A stretch of DNA of 64,000 nt from Streptomyces sulfonofaciens (GTDB lineage Bacteria; Actinomycetota; Actinomycetes; Streptomycetales; Streptomycetaceae). A model generated the notes under the pieces. The model made no database searches. It saw only the letters and a list, made by a program, of their open reading frames with translations, and was not told the origin of the DNA. A program made the position numbers and the translations under genes. The stretch covers positions 105,036 to 169,035 of the forward strand of contig NZ_BNCD01000018.1 in assembly GCF_014656295.1 (NCBI RefSeq), given 5' to 3'. Each line of letters starts with the position of its first letter. Position 1 is the stretch's first letter. Below, piece by piece: positions 7,680-16,357 of this stretch.

Positions 7680-9533
7680 CTACGCCATCCACCGATCCGG
7701 TCGCGCCGTGCGCCGCCCCGTGCGGGAGCGGTCCGCCTGGGCGTACAGGAGGGCCTCGGCCTCCTCGGTGGCACGCAGCCGGGCCGGAACGGTCCGCCCG
7801 GCGCCGGTGTCCACCCGCACGTCCGCGAGGCCCGCGAACCGCTCCCAGGGGCCCTGTACCAGCCGCACGCTCTGCACCTTCGCGTGCGGCACCAGAGACA
7901 CGGTGCGCCTCAGCAGTCCGCGCCGGGCGGCGAAGACGCTGTCGGTGACGGCGAACCCGTGGCCCCGCCACCACACCGGCACGCACCAGCGTGCCCGCCG
8001 GGGTGCCGGGGCGAAGTCCTGCGGCACCGTCACGCCGGGCAGCACCCGGGCGACCACGTCCTGTGCCACGGTGAGCGGCGCAACCGGCATCAAAACCGAG
8101 TTCGCCGACCCGGCCACGTCCAGCTCGACCCTGACCCAGCCGCGGCGCCGCCACAGCAGCGGCTCGACCAGCCGCACGGTCTGCACCCGCCCGGGCGGCA
8201 CCGTCTCGTGGGTACGGTCGAGCAGTCCGTGGTCGATGCGGAGGCCGTCCGGCGACTCGCCCACCGTCCAGTCGTACTCGGCGACGAACCGGCCCACCGT
8301 CCGCGCGCCCGCTCCGCCGAGCAGCGGCACGGCCACCGCGATCACCGTCCAGGGGCTGTGGGTGAGCGACCAGAGCACCGGCGGGATCACCAGCGCCGTC
8401 AGTACCGGGCCCCAGGCGGTGCCGGTCAGCGCCACCGACAGCGCCAGCATCCGCGGCGGGATGCGCAGCACCTGGCGGGCCGGGGCCTCTCCGACCTCGC
8501 GGACCGCCTCCGGCGCGAAACCGGCGGCACGCGCGAGGAGTTCGGCGCGCAGGCCGCGCGCCTCCCGTTCGCCCAGGTAGGCGAGCTCGTCCTTCTTCTC
8601 CGTGCCGACGACGTCGAGCTTCAGCTTGACGACGCCGATGAAGCGGGCCAGCAGCGGCTGGGTGACGTCCACCGCCTGCAGCCGGTCGAGCCGGATGTGC
8701 GCGGTGCGCCGGAACAGCAGCCCGGTGCGGATGCGCAGCTCGGTGTCGGTGACCGCGAAATGCGTGTACCACCAGCTCAGGAAGCCGTAGAGGGCCGCGG
8801 CGGGGATCAGTAGCGCCAGGCCCGTGACCAGTGTGGTGGTGGTCAACTGGGAGACCCGGTGCTGCGCCTGGTCGGGGTCGTGCACCGCCCAGCCGATGAT
8901 CAGCGCGATGGGGGCCCAGGCGCGGCGCAGCGGGGTGACGGGGTGCAGCCGCTGCTCCGCGGCCTCGCTCCCGCCCTCTGCGGGCCTGCTCCCGCCCTCG
9001 TCCACCGCGCCCTCGCCACCGTCCTTCGTGGGCGGGCGCCCGCCCTCCGCGGGGGCGTCGCCCCGTTCCGTAGGACCGGCGCTCTCGGCGGACGCGGTGT
9101 CCTCGGCGGACGCGGCGGACGCGGCACCCCCGGCCGCCACGGTCGTCGCGCCGCCACCGCCGGGCTCGCCGCTGCCGCTGAGCGCACCGCCCCCGTCGGC
9201 CATCGGCGTCACCCGTTCCTCACCGGGCCCTCCGGCCTCACCGAGAACCCCGACATCGGCGGACACCGCGCCCTCACCCGACACCACAGCCTCGCCGGGC
9301 ACCCGGGATGAGCCCGGCACCGGGCTTGACGCGCCCGGCACCGGGCTTGACGCGCCCGGCACCGGGCTCTCGACGCCCCCGGCGCAGGCACCGGCCTCGG
9401 GCGCGCCCCCGGTCATGCCCCCGAGCACGCCCCCGGTTCCGTCCCCGCCGCCGGGCGCCGCGTCGGCGGCGCCGTCGTCGGCCTCCGAGCCTTCGCGGGA
9501 CCCGGTGCCGCCATCGGGCCCCGCCCCCTTCAC
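7680..9533 (-). CDS. YdbT-like membrane protein with bacterial PH domains
   Basis: A 617-residue protein with a long Gly/Pro/Ala/Glu-rich N-terminus (about residues 1-185) followed by membrane segments and repeated bPH2 (DUF304) modules. Each module carries the family pattern of aromatic/TDTELRIRTGLLFRRT-like strands and a (R/K)(L/V)QSVR or RLQAVDV turn; three are visible, near residues 255-330, 410-480 and 540-600. The start is the GTG at 9533, overlapping the upstream PH gene stop by 4 bases. The family includes Bacillus subtilis YdbT, which works with YdbS in SigmaW-dependent resistance to some bacteriocins. The N-terminus contains three copies of a 7-residue repeat (21-bp DNA units at 9313-9375). 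Confidence 0.85.
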   Translation of the reverse strand: MKGAGPDGGTGSREGSEADDGAADAAPGGGDGTGGVLGGMTGGAPEAGACAGGVESPVPGASSPVPGASSPVPGSSRVPGEAVVSGEGAVSADVGVLGEAGGPGEERVTPMADGGGALSGSGEPGGGGATTVAAGGAASAASAEDTASAESAGPTERGDAPAEGGRPPTKDGGEGAVDEGGSRPAEGGSEAAEQRLHPVTPLRRAWAPIALIIGWAVHDPDQAQHRVSQLTTTTLVTGLALLIPAAALYGFLSWWYTHFAVTDTELRIRTGLLFRRTAHIRLDRLQAVDVTQPLLARFIGVVKLKLDVVGTEKKDELAYLGEREARGLRAELLARAAGFAPEAVREVGEAPARQVLRIPPRMLALSVALTGTAWGPVLTALVIPPVLWSLTHSPWTVIAVAVPLLGGAGARTVGRFVAEYDWTVGESPDGLRIDHGLLDRTHETVPPGRVQTVRLVEPLLWRRRGWVRVELDVAGSANSVLMPVAPLTVAQDVVARVLPGVTVPQDFAPAPRRARWCVPVWWRGHGFAVTDSVFAARRGLLRRTVSLVPHAKVQSVRLVQGPWERFAGLADVRVDTGAGRTVPARLRATEEAEALLYAQADRSRTGRRTARPDRWMA

Positions 9534-10066
9534 AGTCCCGCCGATCGGGCCTCGCCGAGCTCGGTCAGGCGGTCGCGAAGACGCTCGGCCTCCTCGGGCA
9601 GCAGTCCGGGAATGCGCGCGTCCGTGGCCGCGGCCGCGGTGTGCAGTTGCACGCTCGCCAGGCCGAAGTACCGCTCCACCGGTCCCGAGGTGACCTCCAC
9701 GAGCTGCATCCTGCCGTACGGCACCACCGTCTCCTCGCGCCAGAGCACGCCCCGGCTGATGAGGAGGTCGTCGGACCGTTCGGCGTACCGCCACGAGCGC
9801 CAGTTGCGGCCCAGCATCCGCCACCCGGCCGGCAGCACCGCGGCCGGCAGGGCCGCACAGGGCGCCCAGACCGCCCCCGCGAGCAGCCACGGCACCACCC
9901 CCGCGGCCACCGCCACCGGCACCAGCCACACCACGAGCATCAGACGCCGCATGCGCAGCAGTCCGGGCGGCAGCCCCACCCACACGGGACCGGAAGCGGC
10001 CGCACCCGTTCCGGACCCGGCACCGGGGCCACCGGCGCCCGTACCCGTCCCAGTCCCCGTCTCCAT
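9530..10066 (-). CDS. YdbS-like PH-domain membrane protein
   Basis: A 178-residue protein with a Gly/Thr/Ala-rich N-terminus, two membrane helices (about residues 42-60 and 64-82) and one bPH2 domain (SDDLLISRGVLWREETVVPYGRM... to the C-terminus). It is translationally coupled to the larger PH-domain gene downstream (GTGA overlap). The pair matches the ydbS-ydbT arrangement of Firmicutes: a small one-PH-domain partner and a large multi-PH-domain partner, both membrane-embedded. Its ATG start is 68 bases from the divergent nuoD2 start. The biochemical role is not known. Confidence 0.85.
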   Translation of the reverse strand: METGTGTGTGAGGPGAGSGTGAAASGPVWVGLPPGLLRMRRLMLVVWLVPVAVAAGVVPWLLAGAVWAPCAALPAAVLPAGWRMLGRNWRSWRYAERSDDLLISRGVLWREETVVPYGRMQLVEVTSGPVERYFGLASVQLHTAAAATDARIPGLLPEEAERLRDRLTELGEARSAGL

Positions 10067-10134
10067 GCCGCAAGCCTACGTAGGGGACACTGGCCGGGGC
10101 CCCCTGGAGGAGCGACGGAGGAGAGAGCGGCGGC

Positions 10135-11286
10135 ATGAGTCCCACCACGGAGACCACGGTCGGCGTCGGCGGCGCCGCGGAGAGCACCGACATGGTGCTC
10201 AACATCGGCCCGCAGCACCCGTCGACCCATGGTGTGCTGCGGCTGCGCCTGGTGCTGGACGGTGAGCGCATCGTCGAGGCCGAGCCCGTCATCGGCTATA
10301 TGCACCGCGGCGCCGAGAAGCTGTTCGAGGCCCGCGACTACCGCCAGATCATCGTGCTCGCCAACCGCCACGACTGGCTGTCGGCGTTCTCGAACGAGTT
10401 GGGCGTCGTCCTCGCCGTCGAGCGGATGCTCGGCATGGAGGTGCCCGAGCGCGCCGTCTGGCTGCGCACCCTGCTCGCCGAGCTCAACCGCACCCTGAAC
10501 CACCTGATGTTCCTGGGCTCCTATCCCCTCGAACTCGGCGGCATCACCCCGGTCTTCCACGCCTTCCGCGAGCGCGAGGAGCTGCAGAACGTGATGGAGG
10601 AGGTCTCCGGGGGCCGGATGCACTACATGTTCAACCGGGTGGGCGGCCTCAAGGAGGACCTGCCCGCCGGATGGACCGCACGCGCGCGCGTGGCGGTGGC
10701 CTCCGTACGCTCCCGGATGGACGTGTACGACCGCCTGGTGCTCGGCAACGAGATCTTCCGCGGCCGGACCAGGGGCGTGGGCGTCCTCGCGCCCGAGGCG
10801 GTGCACGCCTACGGGGTGAGCGGCCCCATCGCCCGAGCCTCCGGTGTCGACTTCGACCTCCGGCGCGACGAGCCGTACCTCGCCTACCCCGAGCTGCAGG
10901 ACACCCTCCGTGTGGTCACCCGGCAGGAGGGCGACTGCCTGGCCCGCTTCGAGTGCCTCCTGGAGCAGGTGCACAACTCCCTGGAGCTGGCCGACGCCTG
11001 CCTGGACCGGCTCGCCGACCTGCCGCCCGGCCCCGTCAACCAGCGGCTGCCCAAGGTGCTCAAGGCACCGGAGGGCCACACCTACGCCTGGACCGAGAAC
11101 CCGCTCGGCATCAACGGCTACTACCTGGTCTCCAAGGGCGAGAAGACCCCGTACCGGCTGAAGCTCCGCTCGGCCTCGTACAACAACATCCAGGCCCTGA
11201 CCGAACTGCTGCCCGGCACCCTGGTCGCCGACATGGTGGCGATCCTCGGGTCACTGTTCTTCGTCGTCGGCGACATCGACAAGTAG
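10135..11286 (+). CDS. nuoD2: Orphan NADH-quinone oxidoreductase subunit D (NuoD2)
   Basis: A 383-residue homologue of the 49-kDa (NDUFS2/NuoD) complex I subunit that helps form the quinone pocket. Signatures include NIGPQHPSTHGVLR near residue 24, the HRGAEK motif at 57-62, NRHDWL and the C-terminal VVGDIDK ending. It is shorter than operon-encoded NuoD (about 430-440) mainly at the N-terminus. No other nuo gene is present here, so this is a second copy outside the main nuo operon, as in other streptomycetes. GGAGGAG precedes the ATG by about 11 bases. Facing it at the 3' side is a MidA-type methyltransferase gene, which may act on it (see findings). Confidence 0.93.
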   Translation: MSPTTETTVGVGGAAESTDMVLNIGPQHPSTHGVLRLRLVLDGERIVEAEPVIGYMHRGAEKLFEARDYRQIIVLANRHDWLSAFSNELGVVLAVERMLGMEVPERAVWLRTLLAELNRTLNHLMFLGSYPLELGGITPVFHAFREREELQNVMEEVSGGRMHYMFNRVGGLKEDLPAGWTARARVAVASVRSRMDVYDRLVLGNEIFRGRTRGVGVLAPEAVHAYGVSGPIARASGVDFDLRRDEPYLAYPELQDTLRVVTRQEGDCLARFECLLEQVHNSLELADACLDRLADLPPGPVNQRLPKVLKAPEGHTYAWTENPLGINGYYLVSKGEKTPYRLKLRSASYNNIQALTELLPGTLVADMVAILGSLFFVVGDIDK

Positions 11287-11353
11287 CCCCTCGCCGGCAT
11301 CCACGCCATCAGCGCCGGTAGTGCCGTCAGTGCTGTCAGCGGCGGCGGTACCG

Positions 11354-12811
11354 TCAGTGCTGTCGCCGTCGATATTCGTCAGTGCCGCCCATGCCGTGGA
11401 CGACGTCGCCGGCATCGGCGAGCGGGCCGGCAGGTGGACCGCCGGGCGGGGAGCCGGCCGGGAGGGCGTCCTCCGGGAGCCCCGGCGGATGCGGCATCCG
11501 CACCGGCTGCATCAGCCAGCCGAAGCCGCCGAGACCGTCCCGTGCGGTCAGCTCGGCGGCCTCGCCCGCGGCGGCCAGGGCGCGTACGTAGGCCGCGGGA
11601 TCGCGGGTGGCGAGCGACAGCGGGGGCCGCCCGCCGCTCAGTCCCAGGGTGTGCAGTGCCGCACGCTGGGTGACGAGCCGGGGCCCGGGCGGCGTGCCGT
11701 CCCGACCGGGCCGGTGGCCGCCGGGGTGGTCGCTGCGGTGGTCGGCGGCGCCCTCGGCCGCGCGGCCCGCGCCGGCCGCCGCGCAGGCGTCGAGGGCGAC
11801 GTGTGCGGTGATGTCGCACGAGCCGTCGGGCACCGGGGCCACCTCCCGGCCCGCCCGGAAGCCGCTGAGCGTCCCGTAGGGAGGCCGGGAGTCCCTGCGG
11901 TGCCCGTAGTCCGCGGCGACCGCGTAACCGGCCTCCAGCGTCCCCACGGCAGCCGCCCATGCCTCGTCCCTGGTCCGTCCGATCTCCGCTCGCAGTCCGG
12001 GCCGCGCCGCGAGCGGCCACCACCGTCGCAGCCACCGGGCGTCGGGCCCCTCGCCGACCGGCCCGCCGAGGACCTCGGTGCCGTCGCCGCGGACCAGGAC
12101 ACGGTGCGGCACACCGTCGGGGCCGGTCTCGACGATGTCCAGGGGCACGTTGTCCAGCCACTCGTTGGCGAAGAGCAGGCCCCTCACGCCCTGCGGAGGA
12201 GTGCGGCACCAGGTGACGCGGTACGCGCCCGCGTCCTCGGCGAAAGACGGGTGCGCCGCGCCGCGGACGGCCCCCACTCCCGCGGCGTGCGGGGCGTCCC
12301 GGTTCCCCGCGCCGGCTCCCGGGTGCGCGCCCGCACGCTCCACCGCGTACCCCCGCGCGCGTGCGGCCACTTCGGCGGGCAGCGCGGCAAGGACACCGCT
12401 CACCAGTTCGCCCCGGCCCGCGCCCATGTCCACGAAGGCCAGCTCGGCCGGGTGGCCCAGGGCCTCGTCGACCCGGCACAGCAGCCGCGCCACCGCCTCG
12501 GCGAACAGCCGTGAGGCGTGCACGGACGTACGGAAGTGGCCGGCCGGGCCCTCGGGCCTGCGGTAGAAACCGCCGGGCCCGTAGAGCGCCGCCTCCGCCG
12601 CCTCCCGCCAACCGGACGCCGCGCCGTCGCGCCGTCCGGGCAGGCTCCCGTCGCGCCGCCCGGGCAGGGCCGCGTCCCGTCGCCCGGACACCGCGCCGCC
12701 GGGGCCACGCGCCGGGTCCTGAGCGCCCCCGGGCGCGCCGTCGGGGGCCGGGTGCGCCCCGGCGCCGGGTCCGGGGTCCGCCTCGTCCGTCACGGGCACC
12801 AGGCTAGGCAC
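11354..12811 (-). CDS. MidA/NDUFAF7-family (DUF185) SAM-dependent methyltransferase
   Basis: A 485-residue protein. After a low-complexity N-terminus containing three near-repeats of GRRDxxLPG come the DUF185 hallmarks: YGPGGFY, HFRTSVHASRLFA, the SAM-binding FVDMGAGRGELV, LLFANEWLDNVPLD and, later, VAADYGHRR. In eukaryotes the family member NDUFAF7 dimethylates an arginine of NDUFS2. I place the start at the GTG at 12811 because AGGAGGT lies 8 bases upstream; GTG codons at 12799 and 12793 lack such a site. It is convergent with nuoD2 across 67 bases. Function is inferred from family and context. Confidence 0.88.
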   Translation of the reverse strand: MPSLVPVTDEADPGPGAGAHPAPDGAPGGAQDPARGPGGAVSGRRDAALPGRRDGSLPGRRDGAASGWREAAEAALYGPGGFYRRPEGPAGHFRTSVHASRLFAEAVARLLCRVDEALGHPAELAFVDMGAGRGELVSGVLAALPAEVAARARGYAVERAGAHPGAGAGNRDAPHAAGVGAVRGAAHPSFAEDAGAYRVTWCRTPPQGVRGLLFANEWLDNVPLDIVETGPDGVPHRVLVRGDGTEVLGGPVGEGPDARWLRRWWPLAARPGLRAEIGRTRDEAWAAAVGTLEAGYAVAADYGHRRDSRPPYGTLSGFRAGREVAPVPDGSCDITAHVALDACAAAGAGRAAEGAADHRSDHPGGHRPGRDGTPPGPRLVTQRAALHTLGLSGGRPPLSLATRDPAAYVRALAAAGEAAELTARDGLGGFGWLMQPVRMPHPPGLPEDALPAGSPPGGPPAGPLADAGDVVHGMGGTDEYRRRQH

Positions 12812-12870
12812 GGTCCGGGACCTCCTCCACCTTGCGGAGTACGAGGAAGCGATACGGATCGGCCCTCCGG

Positions 12871-12899
12871 TTGACTCCTGCACGCAGCACGCGTCTCTA
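12871..12899 (+). promoter_or_regulatory. Candidate promoter of the histidine kinase gene
   Basis: TTGACT at 12871-12876 and TCTCTA at 12894-12899 are separated by 17 bases, which would start transcription only a few bases before the GTG at 12911 and give a leaderless or nearly leaderless mRNA. No Shine-Dalgarno sequence precedes the GTG, in agreement. Weak match at -10. Confidence 0.4.
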
Positions 12900-12910
12900 C
12901 GCTGGGTTAC

Positions 12911-14119
12911 GTGCAACGTCTCTACGACTTTCTCCGCAGACACCCGACATGGGTCGACGGCTTCTGGGCCGTCGTCCTTCTGGGTCTCGAAGTCGTGAGC
13001 CTGGTGAGCTTCCTCTCCCGGCAGGCGGAGCACAAGCCGCACGTCGCGGCGTTCCCGATCGCGCTCGCCCTGTGCGTCGCGATCGCCCTGCGCCGCCGGG
13101 TGCCGGAACAGATGCTGGTGCTCACCGTCGTGGCCGGCCTCGCCCAGGTGGCCTTCGACGTGGATCTCATGCCGGCCGACTTCGCCATGCTGGTGATCAT
13201 CTACACGGTGGCTGCGGACGGCCGGCGCTGGGCGTCGCGGTTCGGGCTCGTCGGCGGGCTGTGCGCGGCCCCGGTCGCCCAACTGGTGTGGCCCGCGACC
13301 AACAGCGCCGGCACCGTGGGCAGGCTCCTCGTCACACTCTTCCAGACCGTGCCGTTCGCGCTCGCCTGGGTGCTCGGCGACTCCATCCGCACCCGCCGCG
13401 CCTACCTGGCCCAGTTGGAGGAGCGCGCGGCCCGCCTGGAGCGAGAGCGCGAGGCGCAGTCCAAGGTCGCGGTCGCCGCGGAACGCGCCCGTATCGCGCG
13501 CGAACTCCATGACGTGGTGGCCCACAACGTCTCCGTGATGGTCGTCCAGGCGGACGGCGCCGCCTACGTCATGGACAGCGCCCCGGACCAGGCGAGGAAG
13601 GCCCTGGAGACCATCTCGGGCACCGGGCGGCAGGCGCTCGCGGAGATGCGCCGGCTGCTGGGCGTGCTGCGCACCGGCGAGCCGCAGGAGAGCGAGGAGT
13701 ACGTGCCGCAGCCCGACGTGGGCCAGCTCGACGAACTCATCGAGCAGGTGCGCACCGCGGGACTGCCGGTTGACTTCAAGGTGGAGGGCACGCCGCGCCC
13801 GCTGCCCAGCGGTGTGGAGCTGACTGCCTACCGGATCGTGCAGGAGGCGCTCACCAACACCCGCAAGCACGGCGGGAACGACGTCGGGGCGAGCGTGCGG
13901 CTGGTCTACTTCGACGACGGCCTGGGGCTGCTCGTGGAGGACGACGGCAAGGGGGCGCCGCACGAGCTGTACGAGGACGGCGGCGCGGACGGCAGGGGGC
14001 ACGGCCTGATCGGCATGCGCGAGCGCGTCGGCATGGTGGGCGGCACCCTGGACGCCGGTCCGCGCCCGGGCGGAGGCTTCCGTATCAGTGCCCTGCTGCC
14101 GCTCAAACCCGCACACTGA
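12911..14119 (+). CDS. NarL-family sensor histidine kinase
   Basis: A 402-residue membrane kinase. Residues 15-160 contain four to five membrane segments with short loops, so there is little extracytoplasmic sensor. A linker helix leads to the HisKA_3 dimerisation domain ARIARELHDVVAHNVSVM with phospho-accepting His200, then a HATPase_c domain (ALTNTRKHGG N-box, LVEDDGKGA G1 box, GHGLIGMRERVGMVGG G2 box). It is followed by its response regulator 112 bases downstream. The signal cannot be predicted from the membrane domain. Confidence 0.95.
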   Translation: MQRLYDFLRRHPTWVDGFWAVVLLGLEVVSLVSFLSRQAEHKPHVAAFPIALALCVAIALRRRVPEQMLVLTVVAGLAQVAFDVDLMPADFAMLVIIYTVAADGRRWASRFGLVGGLCAAPVAQLVWPATNSAGTVGRLLVTLFQTVPFALAWVLGDSIRTRRAYLAQLEERAARLEREREAQSKVAVAAERARIARELHDVVAHNVSVMVVQADGAAYVMDSAPDQARKALETISGTGRQALAEMRRLLGVLRTGEPQESEEYVPQPDVGQLDELIEQVRTAGLPVDFKVEGTPRPLPSGVELTAYRIVQEALTNTRKHGGNDVGASVRLVYFDDGLGLLVEDDGKGAPHELYEDGGADGRGHGLIGMRERVGMVGGTLDAGPRPGGGFRISALLPLKPAH

Positions 14120-14231
14120 TGCACCCGCACCCCGAGCGCCCCCCGCTGTCCTCACGCGCCGCCCCGACCGGACCCCGCCCCGGCGCCCGCCCCCGCTGTC
14201 GCCCGTACGCCCACGAAGGGATGTCCCCCTG

Positions 14232-14966
14232 ATGCCGTCCACCCCGCCCGCCCCGCCCCTGCCTCCCGAGCCGCCGGGGCCCGGCAGGCCGATCCGGGTG
14301 ATGCTCGTCGACGACCAGGTGCTGCTGCGCACCGGCTTCCGCATGGTGCTGGCCGCACAGCCGGACATGGAGGTGGTGGCGGAGGCCGGCGACGGTGCGG
14401 AGGCCCTCGACGTGCTGCGCGCGACCGCGGTCGACGTGGTGCTGATGGACGTCCGCATGCCGCGGCTCGACGGCGTGGAGGCCACCCGCCGGATCTGCGC
14501 CGCCGACGACCCTCCGAAGGTGCTCATCCTGACCACCTTCGACCTGGACGAGTACGCCTTCTCCGGCCTGAAGGCGGGCGCCTCGGGCTTCATGCTGAAG
14601 GACGTGCCGCCCGCGGACCTGCTGGCCGCGATACGGTCCGTGCACAGCGGTGACGCGGTGGTGGCGCCGTCCACCACCCGGCGGCTGCTGGACAGGTTCG
14701 CGCCGATGCTGCCGAACGCCGCGGGCGAGGAACCGCGGCACAAGGAGCTGCACCGGCTGACGGAGCGCGAGCGCGAGGTCATGGTGCTGGTGGCGCAGGG
14801 CCTGTCGAACGGCGAGATCGCCGCCCGCCTCGTGCTCTCCGAGGCCACCGTCAAGACGCACGTCGGGCGGATCCTCACCAAGCTGGGGCTGCGCGACCGG
14901 GTGCAGGTGGTCGTCCTCGCCTACGAGACCGGGCTGGTGCGGGCGGGCGGCGGCACCGGTTTCTGA
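14232..14966 (+). CDS. NarL-family response regulator
   Basis: A 244-residue DNA-binding regulator. A 20-residue Pro-rich N-terminus precedes the receiver domain (acidic pair Asp27-Asp28, phospho-acceptor Asp73 in LMDVRMPRLDG, conserved Thr and Lys in ILTTFD and MLKDVPP). The C-terminal LuxR-type helix-turn-helix has the LTEREREVMVLVAQGLSNGEIAARL signature. The start at 14232 was chosen over upstream in-frame codons because the intervening DNA is low-complexity and AAGGGA lies about 11 bases before it. It pairs with the kinase directly upstream. Target genes are unknown; none is obviously adjacent. Confidence 0.94.
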   Translation: MPSTPPAPPLPPEPPGPGRPIRVMLVDDQVLLRTGFRMVLAAQPDMEVVAEAGDGAEALDVLRATAVDVVLMDVRMPRLDGVEATRRICAADDPPKVLILTTFDLDEYAFSGLKAGASGFMLKDVPPADLLAAIRSVHSGDAVVAPSTTRRLLDRFAPMLPNAAGEEPRHKELHRLTEREREVMVLVAQGLSNGEIAARLVLSEATVKTHVGRILTKLGLRDRVQVVVLAYETGLVRAGGGTGF

Positions 14967-14997
14967 CCGTGCCGGCGTCCTGCGGGCGCCGTGCGCC

Positions 14998-16125
14998 TCA
15001 GCGCAGCACGCCCTCGATGAACTCGCTGCCCAGCCGGGCCACCACGCCCAGGTCGAGCCGGTACTGCACGTAGCGGCCGCGGCGGCGGGTGGTGATCAGA
15101 CCGGCCCGCTTGAGCACGGCGAGGTGCCGGGAGATCTCCGGGGCGGTCATGCCGTGCGCGTCCGCGAGTTCGCCCGTGGTGTGCGCGGCGCGCGCGAGGT
15201 GCCGGCACAGCCGCATCCGCACCGGGTGCGCGAGGGCCCTCATCCGGAGCGTCAGTTGCTCCACGGAGGGCGCGGCCGGGCCGGAGGCGGCCGGGCCGGG
15301 CGCCGCCACCGGGTAGTGCAGCACAAGCTGCCAGCCGGGGCGGTGCAGGACCATCAGGTGCGGCCAGCCCATGCTGGTGGGCACCAGGACCAGCATGCCG
15401 TCGCCGACGCCGAAGCGGCCCACGGCGAGCTTGTCCACGGTGATCGCACCGGCCGTCTCGTCGAGCACGAGCGCCGGGGAGACCGCGGGGAGCATCCCGG
15501 CGAGGCCCTTGCGGCGCAGCAGCTCCGTCTTGTGCCGTGCGTCGGCGGCGAGCTGGGGGCGCACCCGCGCCCAGGTGTCCGCGAAGAACGCCTCGTCGCA
15601 GTCCTCCAGGAGCCGGCGCAGCCAGCCGCGGACGCCGGGCGGGTCGGCGAACAGCCGTTGGGTGAAGCGCAGTTGCCGCGGGCCGCGGGCGGCGGCCAGG
15701 TCCAGCGCGTGCTGCCGGGCGCGCGGGTCACGGAGGACGGGCGCGTGCTGCCTGCCGGGGGCCGGATCGCCGGAGAACTCCAGCGCGGCGTCGACGAACT
15801 GCTCGTCGCTGAGCCTGTCCAGGAGGTCGAGCTCCTCGGCGAGGGTGCCGCCGGGGAGCGCCGACCTGCCGGGCAGCCCCGCGGAGGGCAGGAACACGTC
15901 CGAGTGCGAGGTGGTCCACAGGAAGTCCGCCTCGCAGAGCCGGTCGGCGAGCGAGGGGTCGAGCCGCGCGGAGACGGCGGTGGCCCACGACTGGAGCCCC
16001 GGGTGGTGGTCCGGCACGGCACGCGCGTGCAGCGCCATGCCGAGCTCCGCGAGGGGCGAGGGCACGACGGCGATCCGCTCCGGGGGCAGCCCCCTGATGT
16101 CGATGCGCACGCTCATGGGGTCCAT
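14998..16125 (-). CDS. ArsR-type winged-helix regulator (DUF5937-like)
   Basis: A 375-residue protein whose C-terminal 90 residues form an ArsR/SmtB winged helix (LTLRMRALAHPVRMRLCRHL, then TTGELADAHGMTAPEISRHLAVLKRAGLI, then the wing RRGRYVQYRL). The N-terminal 270 residues match the large domain seen in streptomycete 'DUF5937' regulators and contain no metal-binding Cys pair, so metal sensing is unlikely. ATG codons at 16125 and 16116 are both possible; neither has a good ribosome site. It is convergent with the response regulator (31-base gap) and stands alone, so its target is unknown. Confidence 0.82.
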   Translation of the reverse strand: MDPMSVRIDIRGLPPERIAVVPSPLAELGMALHARAVPDHHPGLQSWATAVSARLDPSLADRLCEADFLWTTSHSDVFLPSAGLPGRSALPGGTLAEELDLLDRLSDEQFVDAALEFSGDPAPGRQHAPVLRDPRARQHALDLAAARGPRQLRFTQRLFADPPGVRGWLRRLLEDCDEAFFADTWARVRPQLAADARHKTELLRRKGLAGMLPAVSPALVLDETAGAITVDKLAVGRFGVGDGMLVLVPTSMGWPHLMVLHRPGWQLVLHYPVAAPGPAASGPAAPSVEQLTLRMRALAHPVRMRLCRHLARAAHTTGELADAHGMTAPEISRHLAVLKRAGLITTRRRGRYVQYRLDLGVVARLGSEFIEGVLR

Positions 16126-16357
16126 GGTGCCCGGCGGGTCCGACAGCGCTGCCGCCGATTGACGGCCGGCGTCAATCGGCGCGACCCGCGCCGTCGGGCC
16201 CCGCCGGCCGCGGTGCCGGGGCGTCCGACGGCGCGGGGCACGGGCCGCCGGGCCGTCGACCGGGCCCGCCGGGCGGGACGGCACGGGGCCAGGCGGGTGG
16301 CAGGGGTGCCGGGCCGTGGACGGACCGGCCCCGCGGACTGCACGGGGCGCCGGGCCG

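Noticed and set aside
11287..11353. Terminator between nuoD2 and the methyltransferase gene
   Set aside because: The region holds a direct repeat (CCGTCAGTGCTGTC twice), not an inverted repeat, so no hairpin could be assigned.
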